Assembly: GCA_016617785.1 (NCBI GenBank)
Contig: JADILM010000001.1
Span: 3,720,001 to 3,784,000 of the forward strand
Length of the DNA stretch: 64,000 bases
DNA from: Sporobolomyces roseus
Lineage: Eukaryota; Basidiomycota; Microbotryomycetes; Sporidiobolales; Sporidiobolaceae
Direction of reading: 5' to 3'
The notes beneath the pieces are model-generated. The model did not search any database, was not told the DNA's origin, and worked only from the letters and a program-made list of their open reading frames with translations. Below are positions 1-9,623 of this stretch, piece by piece. A program made the translations under genes and the position numbers. Within the stretch, counting starts at the first letter, position 1. Every line of letters starts with the position of its first letter.

Positions 1-155
1 AGAGGTTCTTCTTCTGGTTCTTTCGGTTGTGCGTCTGTCATGTTGGCATCGGATGATTCAGTCTTTGGTGGCTGCTCGTTCGCTGCTGCCGCTGTTGAAG
101 GAGTAGGTTTCGGTGGAGTAGTAGATCCAGACTGATTCGGTTCTTGTGGGTCCAT
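1..155 (-). CDS. N-terminus of an unidentified protein (partial)
   Basis: The reverse strand opens with an ATG at 155 and stays open to the window edge (51 codons). The translated start is MDPQEPNQSG followed by a disordered stretch rich in Pro, Thr, Ala and Glu that ends in an acidic PKEPEEEP run. Nothing in it identifies a family, because only the low-complexity N-terminus is inside the window. Its start faces the ATP synthase subunit j gene, so the two are probably expressed from one short shared promoter. The reading frame, the Kozak-like context and the lack of stops make a real gene likely; the function is unknown. Confidence 0.55.
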   Translation of the reverse strand, partial: MDPQEPNQSGSTTPPKPTPSTAAAANEQPPKTESSDANMTDAQPKEPEEEP

Positions 156-449
156 CTTCAGCGTGAGAAGTGAGTGGTGGAGTCAGAGTTACGCGTAATG
201 GCAACAAATTCTCTAATCTTCTCGAATCTCGAGATTACAAACTCGCAATTCCAGTTACTTCGCTCTTTCCTCCCCACCCCGCTCAACCCGTAAGTCTGCG
301 AACCTGTTCAGTCATTAAAGAGTACTCATATTGACCTACTCGTATCATACAGCCGAATCAAGAGTGAGATCTCATCGTTCCTTTCATCCCTTCCTCCGAC
401 CTCCAGCGAATTGAAGCCTCTTTCGTCTCTTGCAGTGTCTTTCCTCGGT

Positions 450-812
450 ATGCGTGCTTGGCCTGTACCTTTCATCAAGCCCATGTAAGCACTTGCTCAC
501 TTCTATCAGAGTTCGGGAGGGGACGTTCAACTGATCTCGCTTTTGATCAACTTGACTTTCGCTCTTTCCATTTAGGTGGCCTTTCATTGCCGGTGGTGCC
601 CTCACCTTCTACGGTGTCGCTTACGCTCAAAAGGCTATGCTCCAAGTAAGCCCGCTTCCATTCATTTCGCTCTTTCGCAGAAATATCCCTTTTTCTCGTT
701 CTCCGTCGTTTCTCCTTCGTTTGCTGACACTGTCCTTTGGTCCCTCAATCAGTCACCTGAGTACAGAGATAGTCCCAAGAACCCTCACCCCAAGCCAGCG
801 GCAGCTCACTAA
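450..812 (+). CDS. ATP18: ATP synthase subunit j (F1Fo, mitochondrial)
   Basis: This is a 54-residue protein assembled from exons 450-484, 576-645 and 753-812, each bounded by GT-AG. It begins MRAWPVPFIKPMWPF, then has one hydrophobic segment of about 18 residues, and ends with EYRDSPKNP and a short basic tail. That layout (F/P-x-P-F/I-x-K/R-P-x-WPF, one membrane helix, D-P-R/K-NP) is the signature of subunit j, an inner-membrane component of the Fo sector that helps dimerise ATP synthase. Length matches yeast Atp18 (59 residues). The start at 450 is chosen because homologues begin at this position. An in-frame extension exists: ATG 198, exon 198-289, intron to 352, exon 353-484 stays open into this Met, but would leave only 42 bp to the divergent gene. 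No single exon is long enough for an ordinary ORF caller to find it. Confidence 0.8.
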
Positions 813-1699
813 GTCTAGAGGTCGTTTCGCAAGGTTTAGAAAAGAAAGATTGGGTTGTTTCGACGGATGGGCGGTAGTTGATGAGGCGGTAGACGGTCGG
901 TATGCAAAACAAATGAACAAGGTGTCCTTATACGAGAGGCTGGCCGTCGTAGCGACACTTTGAGACTCGTGAACGATGTTTGCGAAGAAGTTACGAAAAC
1001 TCGCTCTTTCGTGTCGTATTCAGCGACTGCTCTACGGCTTCTTGCACTCGCAGCCTCGCAAGACACTCGACTCCAATGCATAACCAAAGGATAGAGAGAA
1101 CAGAATAATTCATTTCGTTTCAATCGCGAAGCAACTACAACAAAACCCCCTCCCAACGAATAACAAAGGCTGAGTTTCGATTCCTCTTTCGTTTCATTTT
1201 TTTCAGTATAATCGTTTAGTATCAATCTTCGCACCATTTCCTACCCACGTAGGGGATCGGAGATGCATAAGCGCTTGACTTCTAGTATAAAATTTTAACG
1301 TATTATCATCATTTGAATGAAACGAAAGAGATTCGAAACGCAGCCCTTTGTTCCTCCTCCTTGTATGTTGTGAACGTCGAGCAGTGATGGAGAGGGAGGA
1401 GGAAGGGGAGGGGAGGAGAAGCCAGAGCAGAGCAAAAGTGAAAAAATCGAAAGCGAGTCTGCAGGGAGAAAGAGGGTCAGCTGCAAAGAACGCGGAATTG
1501 GTCGCAATGGAGAAACGTACCTTGAAGCTGTGAGAGAGTGAACAAAGTCAGAAAGTGAAAGTGAAGTGAACAAGAGAAAGAAAGACCGCTCGCTCGCAGG
1601 CAAGAGTGCGAATTTTTGTAGTGTTTGCCAATTGCTACACCAACTCTTATCAATTGCTTTCTATCTCTCCTTCACTCTCATCTCCACCCGAAAGACAGT
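813..1699. other. Intergenic region, ATP18 to importin alpha
   Basis: No gene is supported here. Both strands carry open frames of 100-130 codons, but none shows family signals or sensible splice structure. The last ~400 bases, with purine-rich then CT-rich stretches, are probably the importin alpha promoter and 5' leader. Confidence 0.5.
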
Positions 1700-4006
1700 A
1701 TGGATCGTCAAGCACCTGCGTGAGTTCACCTTGAAACTATCAACACTAGCGACCGCACCTTGGAACCGCTTCAGAGTGTTCGAGTCGTCAAAGTTGAGCA
1801 AAACAATCTAACCTCACTCTAACTTCCATAGCTCCCGTCGTAACGCTTACAAGAACAAGGGTATCTTTGGACAAGAAGGTAAGCTAACCCTCTTTCTAAC
1901 CTCCTTGAGATCGCCACCTTTTTTGCGACTCCTCCTTCAACAAAACTCCCTTTTCTTGCGCGTTGCACTTCACTCACTTACTCCCGATTGATTGATTGAA
2001 TCGTAATAGAACTCCGAAGAAGGCGTGAAGAGGCTCAAGTAGAGATTCGTAAACAAAAGAGGGAAGAGAGTATCGCAAAGAGGCGTAACTTTAACGCTCC
2101 TGACAGTGGTGAATCAGATGATGAATCTGGAGTAGACTCGACTGTACGTCTCTCTCTATAGATCTACTCACCTCCGCAGAATGTGTAGACTCACGAAACG
2201 AGTGAGATTGGTGTAGTTTCTCGAGCAATTACCAATGATGATTCAAGGAGTGTTCAGCGATCAACCTGATCAACAACTCGACTCGACTACAAAGTTCCGT
2301 AAACTCTTGTCGAAAGAGCGAAACCCACCGATCGAGAAGGTTATCGAATGTGGAGTAGTCGCTCGTTTCGTCGAATTCTTGAGAAGTGATCATTCAATGA
2401 TTCAAGTCAGTCTCTCCTCTCTCTCGCTCTCTACTCTTGCTTAACTGCGCATCCTCACATACGACCTCGTTGCAGTTCGAAGCGGCATGGGCTCTCACCA
2501 ACATCGCTTCAGGAACCTCGGAACACACTCAAGTTGTCATCGAATCAGGAGCTGTCCCAGTCTTTGTCGAACTCCTCTCTTCCCCCGTCCTCGACGTTAG
2601 AGAACAAGCTGTTTGGGCTCTCGGAAACATCGCTGGTGACTCACCAAAGTGCCGTGATTACGTTCTCGAGCAACAAGCTCTCCGACCTCTTCTCACTCTT
2701 TTGAACGAAGTGAGTTTGGGTTTCGCTTCAGTTTCGATAGTAGCCAAGCTGACAGCGTCGTCGTTACTCCACAGCCTCACAAGATGTCGATGCTTCGAAA
2801 CGCTACCTGGACTCTTTCCAACTTCTGCCGAGGCAAGAACCCTCAACCCAACTGGGAACTCGTAAGCTTCGATCGCTCCAATCCATTAACGTTCATACTG
2901 ATCTGTTCATTCCGATAGATCTCACCCGCTCTCTCCGTTCTCACCAAGCTCATCTACTCGCTCGACGACGAAGTTCTCATTGATGCTTGCTGGGCTATCT
3001 CTTACCTCTCCGACGGATCGAGTGACAAGATTCAAGCTGTTATCGAATCTGGTGTCGTTCGTCGCCTCGTAGATCTCCTCATGTGGGTTTCTCTTTCACA
3101 TTCATCCCTTTCCCCTCTCTCGAATTGAACTGAGTAATCTCTCTCCGAGTTTCTAGGCACCACTCTACCGCTGTTCAAACTCCCGCACTCCGATCAGTCG
3201 GAAACATCGTCACCGGTGACGACCTCCAAACTCAAGTCGTTCTCGCTTCCGGAGCTCTTCCCGCACTTCTCGCCCTCCTCTCTTCCCCTAAAGAAGGTAT
3301 TCGCAAGGAAGCTTGCTGGACCGTTTCCAACATCACGGCTGGATCTCCTCAACAAATTCAATCCGTCATCGATGCCAACATTATTCCTCCCTTGATCAAC
3401 ATCCTTCAAAACGCCGACTTCAAAACGAAGAAGGAAGCTTGTTGGGCAATGTCGAACGCTACTTCGGGAGGATTACAAGAACCTCGTCAGATCCGTTACC
3501 TCGTTTCTCAAGGCTGCATCAAACCTTTGTGTGATTTGTTGAAGAGTACCGATAACAAGATTATTCAGGTTGCTCTCGATGGTTTGGAGAACATCTTGAA
3601 GGTTGGAGAGGCGGACAAGGAAACGAATGGTGGTGTCAACCAATACGCTCTCTTTGTTGAGGAAGCTGGAGGAATGTACGCGATTCACAACCTTCAACAC
3701 CACGAGAACCTCGAAGTAAGTTTCAACTTTCTCTCTGTTCGCCCGTTTCTATGCTCAGCGCAAAGTGTCGGATGTAGATTTACAAGAAGTGTTTCCACCT
3801 CATGGATACTTACTTCCCTGAGGATGAGGGAGAGGAGACTGGAATCGGAGGTGCTCAAGTCGATGAACAAGGTGCTTTCGCATTCCAAACCGATCTTCAA
3901 GCTCCTCAAGGTGGTTTCTCATTCGTGAGTCTACCCCACTCTCTACTCATACCCTCAGACTTGTTACTGAACAAACCTTCATCGATTGCAGGGCAACATG
4001 TCGTAA
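1700..4006 (+). CDS. SRP1: Importin subunit alpha (karyopherin alpha)
   Basis: Ten exons give 531 residues, the normal size for importin alpha. Exon edges are about 1700-1719, 1832-1878, 2010-2143, 2217-2405, 2476-2709, 2775-2861, 2919-3082, 3157-3715, 3778-3924 and 3992-4006; the sum is a multiple of three. Residues 1-70 form the importin-beta-binding domain, with the basic RRNAYKNKG and [19 protein letters not shown] stretches. About ten armadillo repeats follow, with the family's W-x-x-x-N helix-3 residues visible in [30 protein letters not shown] and [10 protein letters not shown]; these Trp/Asn rows bind nuclear localisation signals. The C-terminus is acidic (YFPEDEGEE, the CAS-binding region) and ends GGFSFGNMS. 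The adaptor carries NLS cargo through nuclear pores with importin beta. The first coding exon is 20 nt and the last is 15 nt, so both are easily missed. Confidence 0.97.
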
Positions 4007-4713
4007 ATAACCTCCGTCTTCTCGCCTCTCGCCTCACACACTCTCTTTTCGGCTTTCAAACCCATTCTCTATTTGCCTCTCTTCCTTTTAATCCCTCACC
4101 GGCACTCGAACTCCCTCGATTCTGCAAACCCATTTCGTTCGTCGGCCCAACCCTTCGACCATTTTCCTTTCGCTTTCCACTTTCTTCAGTCTTTTTTTTA
4201 ACACCCTTCCTTCGTTCTCCTCGCATTATCAGGCTCTTTCCCTCCCTCTTCAAGGGAATACTTCGTTGTTACTACCACCACCACCCATCACTCTTCCAAA
4301 ATTGGCTAAAGGCCATCAAATATTTTCTGTTACTTTGCATTCCCCACCCCAACAACCACCCCAATATCATTGATACCCACTTTCCAAACTCGCCTCCCCC
4401 ACGCATCGACTCCTTCCAACACTTGCAGTTTACCTTCAGAACAGCGAAGTATTATCAGCTTACTTCCCACACCCCCCGCCTTTTCAATTTTTCAACTTTT
4501 TGTTTACTTCCTTTTTCCATTTTGGTTTAGTCTACTTCTAACGCGTACAATTGGGTATAACAATGCTCTCTCACTCGATATTGTCTCGCTTATTCAACGA
4601 GAGAGATCTTGCGAGAGACTTGATGATTGCGAGAGACTAGCTATTGATATGACAACAAAGATTGTACTACTACTACCGCTCCTATTCTGTCTATTCAAGC
4701 CATACACTTCCCC
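4007..4713. other. Convergent 3' region, importin alpha / TFB1
   Basis: The two flanking genes converge here, so this stretch should hold both 3' untranslated regions and terminators. It is very pyrimidine-rich on the + strand. A 137-codon open frame (4370-4783) overlaps the last TFB1 exon and has no protein-like features. I see no gene. Confidence 0.5.
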
Positions 4714-7348
4714 TCAACCCAATCGAGACTTGTACATTTCAACCGCAGCATTAATCGCATCCGATATTGGTTGCAATGCCTAAAAAAATCCAATTCCTCT
4801 CTTCCAATGATCAGCTCCAACACACTCCTCGAAAACTCATGAGAGAGAGAGAAGAAGTGTTAACGTACAGCTTCTACTCTCTTTCCCAATTCTTCTCCAT
4901 CCCCTTTAGCATCGATCAAAGCTTTCCCTACCCTCTCCCGACTCTTCTCCAAGTACTCTTTGAATTTCTTTGCTCTCTCGGCTCGTTCCTTCTGACTAGC
5001 TGAAGCGAACGCAGAAGTATCGTTTGGTTTTGGAGGTAAGATGGCGCTCCAGAAATGACGCAGGAATTCGAGAGTCGTAGTGGAAATTGATTCGACCGTT
5101 AGTAGGTGAGCACGGGGGAGACCTAAAAGACCAAAGCTTGAGTTCAGTCGTTGAAGGGAAGTGTGAGGAGAGAGGGGGGTTGCGTACCTGATGAACCACC
5201 AGTCTTGCGAGTACGTTCATGTTGATTCGAAATATTCTCAAACATGTCCCTCATCCCTTGTTTCATAGCTTTCGAATCCACCTCAAACTGAATTTCCCTC
5301 CCCTCAATCAACTATTCATCAGCATGCCCTTCTCCTCCTCAAAGCTCAAAAAAGATCGAAACTAGTAAAAAAAAAACTTACATCCTCTAATCTACCCTCC
5401 CAATCCTCGACGATCACTTGCCTAACCCTCCTCTCCTCTTGTTTCCTCCTCGCCATGTCCATTAAACCTACCTCTCCCTCTCCCTCTCCCTCATCGTTAT
5501 CGTCCTCGTCGTGTACAGCGCTCGCACCAGTTAAAGTCGAATGATTACTCTCGTTCAAACTCAACGAGATTCGATCGGGTATTTTCTGAGAAGAGAGATC
5601 ACTCAATTCAATTTCTGAATAATATCTTCGATCCTATATTATCCCCTCACTCCCTATAATCGTTAGCTCAAGTAGAAGGGAGAGAGGGGGGGGAGAGGGT
5701 ATAAGAACGTACACCGGCATTTCCAGGATCAACGTAAGTTCGAGGTCTATCTGGTTGTGCGCCTCTATTCAGATCACGAACCCTCGTTTAGTGTGAGTCA
5801 GAGAGAGAGAGGGAGAAGGGAGGGAATGGGGGAGAACGAACAGAGCTTGTGAGAGGAGTCGTTCGGAATGTTCGTTGAATCTTCGCATGAGCGGGAGTGA
5901 GGCTCGTTGTCCTCCCGCTTTCATGGTGAAATCTCGTGGGAGATTCGTTATCTATCCACCACGAGGGAGAGAAGAGGAGGAGGAGGAGTGGGGATTTAGT
6001 AAGGGAAGGAAGGGGGGGAAGAAAGGGAGGAGGAAAGTGAGAGCTTACTTCGTGTTGATCTTGTTCTGTGGCTGAGAGGTCGAGGAGTCGATAGATTTCA
6101 TGGGAAGATTGATGTTGAGGTTCAATATCTAAGAGCCGGACGTTTTTTTTCTTTCATCAGTTTATAGATTTCGAAAGAAAGAGAGAATAAAAAACGGTGC
6201 AGGAGGTAGAGTGCGAGGTAGCTTACCATCATCTTCCTGACCCAAATATTTATCGAATATCGTATCATCCTTGATCGAGTCTACTGCCGCCCTGTTCGTA
6301 GTTCTGTTACGATTGAACAATTTACTCTGAAAATACCTAGTCCAAAACTGTGCTTCATCCAACTATGAACTCCCTCCCCAGTCTCATATCATCAGTATCT
6401 GCCTCGACACTTCCCGTACAGAAAGAAATGAGTAAACGTACAGGTTCTGGTACATTATCATTATAAGCTTTTAAAACGACGGGAAACTCTTCGAAAATTT
6501 CCCTAATCAACGCCGGAGTAATCTTGACCGTAACCGTCCCATTCTGACCAGTAACAGTTTTAGGATCAACCATTTCACCAGATTTCCCTTTCATCAATTG
6601 TTCTTCCGCTGCGAACGAACTGAGGAGATCTTGACGACCCTCCCAGAATTCGGATTCAGTTATTTGAGAGGTTAGGACCAAATCTCGATGGAGTGCGAGG
6701 AGGGCGGGAGAGGATTGGAGTACGAGTTTACGAAGTCGGAAGATCGAGGCTTGGGAAGAAGAAGCGTTCGTAGAGGAGGATGAGGAAGGGTTTGAGAAGT
6801 TTGTTGAAATGGTTGAAGATGCTCCTCCTCCTCCAGAAGCTCCGTTCTGATCTAGAGCTTTTTCTTTCCCTTTCCCTTTCCCATTCACTACTGTCCCATT
6901 CGTTTCAGGGGCCGAGTTGGGATTCCCAGTAGTAGCAGCCGTTGCTTCCCTCTCCCTATTCCCAGCGATCATTCCACTCAATTCGGTTTTGAACTTTTCA
7001 CGATCACTCAATGCAGTAGCTGCATTGGTGAATGTGAAATTATATGAATCATCTGTTGTTGAAGTAGAGTTTGGTAAAGGTTGGAATGCGATTTTCAACA
7101 TTACTCTTGGACCTCCCTCTTTCGAAGCGAATAAAGCTGCACTATCACCTTTGATTAGCGTGAAGAGAGTACAGGGGAGAGAGAAAGGTGAACGGACCAG
7201 ACATTTGAGTGGTGAGGATTGAGAGATCTGATGAAGTTGAACTTTGGGAAGACCACGAGAGTGAACGTTTCGTGAGAGTTAATAGACCAGGTTTCTTCTT
7301 GAATGAGGTTTGAGCGGTACATATCACACTAGAAGTGGAACTAGCCAT
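4714..7348 (-). CDS. TFB1: TFIIH core subunit p62/Tfb1
   Basis: This is the p62 subunit of TFIIH, which acts in RNA polymerase II initiation and nucleotide excision repair; its N-terminal PH-like domain docks acidic activators and Rad2/Rad4. The spliced product is about 630 residues in about ten exons. Visible parts: a PH-like domain at the start (FKKKPGLLTLTKRSLSW, and later GGPRVMLKIAFQPLP after an intron), a disordered Ser/Asn region, and a BSD-type motif DEAQFWTRYFQSKLF with its aromatic pair. The C-terminal half contains the family segment LPLMRRFNEHSERLL and LEFLRHFWSAILPP. The final exon (4714-4779, ALQPISDAINAAVEMYK) is needed because reading through its donor gives a premature stop at 4860. 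The ATG at 7348 gives a leader that aligns with known p62 starts. It converges with importin alpha and is head-to-head with the ferredoxin fusion gene. Confidence 0.9.
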
Positions 7349-7463
7349 GATGATTGAGTCGAGGTGGGAAGTGAAAGTAGTGATGAGCGAATGCTCCCTT
7401 TTAGACCTCTCACTCTTGACTATTTGCTCTGTTTCATAGAACTTGTACTACTAACCATAGAAA

Positions 7464-9105
7464 ATGTTACTACACTCGGTCCGACCTCTCTTACGCCCCT
7501 CATCCTCCACTCAACGATTTCTCTCAACTTGCTCCACTTCCCTCTCCTCAATCCCACCATTAATAGGTTCAGCTCCTTACTATTCAAGACATTTAGTGAT
7601 TCACACACCCCACTCGTCCAAAACATGGCCAAGTCATTTAGAATCGACTTCGCAACTTTATTCGCACCTCTCAAAGAGATGGAGTAAATTACAAGGATTC
7701 AAACAATTGGGATTCGCATTCTCAGAACAAGGTGGGGATACTGTGGGTCAAGTCGAGAAAGAATGGGATCCAATGAGGAACAGGTTTGAATCACCTTTAC
7801 AAATTTCGACACCAGAGTAAGTTTATCTCTCTCTCTCTCCTCTCTTCTTCCCTCTCATTGTAGGGCTCGCTGATCACATGTCAATCGATCAAGATCTTAT
7901 TCAGCTACTCTCTACCCAGATTTCATTCCTATTCCATCCCTATCCATCTCAACCCTCTCGAAATTCGAACAATTCTATCTCTCCCTCCCTTCTCCCCCGA
8001 CTCCAACTCCAACTCCCTCCAACAACCCTCCAAAAGATAAAACAAGGGAAGTAGACATTTACGTATGTACTCATGGATCACGTGATTGTAGATGTGGAGA
8101 ATTGGGAGAACCTTTGTACCAATCAATTTTAAAAGAGGTTGGGAAACGAGATTTATCGGGAGGGGGAGAAAAGGTTAGAGTTAGGAGGGTGAGTCATATT
8201 GGGGGACATAAATTTGCGGGGAATGTATTGGTGTATAGAGGAGGAGATGGGGGAGGGTGTGATTGGTTAGTCCCACCCCTTTTTTCTGATTGGAGCAAGA
8301 GGAAGGGTTGAAGCTGAATGTTTCGTGAGGAATAGGTATGGTTTATTGAGGGATTCGGATGCTACGAAATTAGTTGATCACGCGATTGGGACATCAACGA
8401 CGGAGCCTTGGTATGAACAATGGAGGGGTCGTTTGAACGTTTCAACAGAATCGGTCAAATCTTCATACCTCTCCAACACTCCCTCAAACTCAAACTCGAA
8501 TTCGAAATCTACACCTCGAGTAGAATTGGGCGACGAGGTCGAGTTGAAATTTGTCAGTTATGAGGGAGAAGAGTTTGGGGTGAAAGGTTTCGAAGGCGAG
8601 AATTTGATGCAAGTTGCAAAGAGGAACGATTTGCCTTCTATTTTGGCTACTTGTGGAGGGAACTGCGAGGTATGTCTAGAACTCGACTCTCTCTCTCTCT
8701 TTAGTCTGGGTAGGAGGGTGAACTGATGTAATGAGGTTTGTCTTTTTTTGGGCGAGATAGTGCGCAACTTGTCATGTACATATCCCACCTCTCACTCCTT
8801 CTTCTCCTTCTTCTCCTTCTTCTCCCTCCTCCTCCTCGATCAGCTCAAGCAAAGCACCCTTACCTGTACCCGAAGAAGCGCCATTACCTGAATTGAGGGA
8901 TGAGGAGGATGAACAATTAGATTTTGCGTTAGGCGCAGACGAGAATTCTAGGTAAGTTTTCAATTTCACTCTCTCACTCGAAGAAAGAGTTGAAGCAGTT
9001 AACGAGAGTTTGGGGGGAGTTAGGTTGGCGTGTCAAATTCAGGTTACTAAGGAATTGGGAGATTGGATCAAAAGAGGCGGGAGGATCAAGTTACCTCAGT
9101 ATTGA
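7464..9105 (+). CDS. Aim32/Apd1-type iron-sulfur protein fused to adrenodoxin-type [2Fe-2S] ferredoxin
   Basis: Five exons (7464-7816, 7894-8265, 8336-8669, 8761-8951, 9024-9105) encode 443 residues. The N-terminus (MLLHSVRPLLRPSSSTQRF) is Arg/Ser-rich without acids and looks like a mitochondrial presequence. Residues about 60-280 are a sucrase/ferredoxin-like (Aim32/Apd1) thioredoxin-fold domain: CTHGSRDCRCG gives C177-x8-C186, and SHIGGHKFAGN gives H219-x3-H223, the Cys2His2 cluster ligands known in Apd1. Residues about 300-443 are a plant/adrenodoxin-type ferredoxin: TCGGNCECATCHV gives Cys348-x5-Cys354-x2-Cys357, and RLACQIQ gives the fourth ligand Cys420. One extra Cys (352) lies in the loop, and a Ser/Pro/acidic insertion of about 25 residues lies between the third and fourth ligands. 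So one chain is predicted to carry two [2Fe-2S] clusters. The redox partner is unknown. Confidence 0.85.
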
Positions 9106-9623
9106 GTAGCATTTGGGTGGAAGGACGTGAAACGCATCGACAACGTTGTCACGAAATCGTCTTGTTCTGTGGGAGGGAAGAGGACTGGGGGAAAGCGACA
9201 GAGAGGAATCGTTTCGTGAAGATTTGACGAGCTTTCTCCAATGAGGACAAGCTCGAGAAAAGGAAGAGTCAACGACGGAGACTATGCAATGGTGTAGCTA
9301 GCCGCTGAGGATGGACACAGGGGCTCAGTGTCAAACGAAAGAGAGCAGTAGAACAGTACGAGCGAGTCAGCTAGATTCTTCGAGGTTTTCCTAGTCGAGA
9401 CCAGTGGTGCTCAATCACTGCCAGTTCACTTCGAAAGCTCTTCGATCTCGGACTACCTCAGACAGCGCATCGTAACCGTACTCTTCAAGCGATTTGATCA
9501 TTATTGTTTATCTGTTTTTGCAATTTTGGGCGATATAAAACGAAGCGGGACAGAAGAAATATGCAACACTACATCCGAAAACCACTGCTATCTCGCTCAG
9601 CGATCACATTTCCTTCTTTTTTC
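9106..9623. other. Convergent 3' region
   Basis: This lies between the 3' ends of the ferredoxin fusion (+) and the deubiquitinase (-). I see no open frame with family signals; probably untranslated 3' ends. Confidence 0.5.

Noticed and set aside
836..1603. Reverse-strand frames of 133 and 102 codons between ATP18 and importin alpha
   Set aside because: No motif, no splice structure and composition that follows the surrounding pyrimidine tracts.
4370..4783. 137-codon forward frame after importin alpha
   Set aside because: It overlaps the last TFB1 exon, and its composition follows the pyrimidine-rich 3' region.
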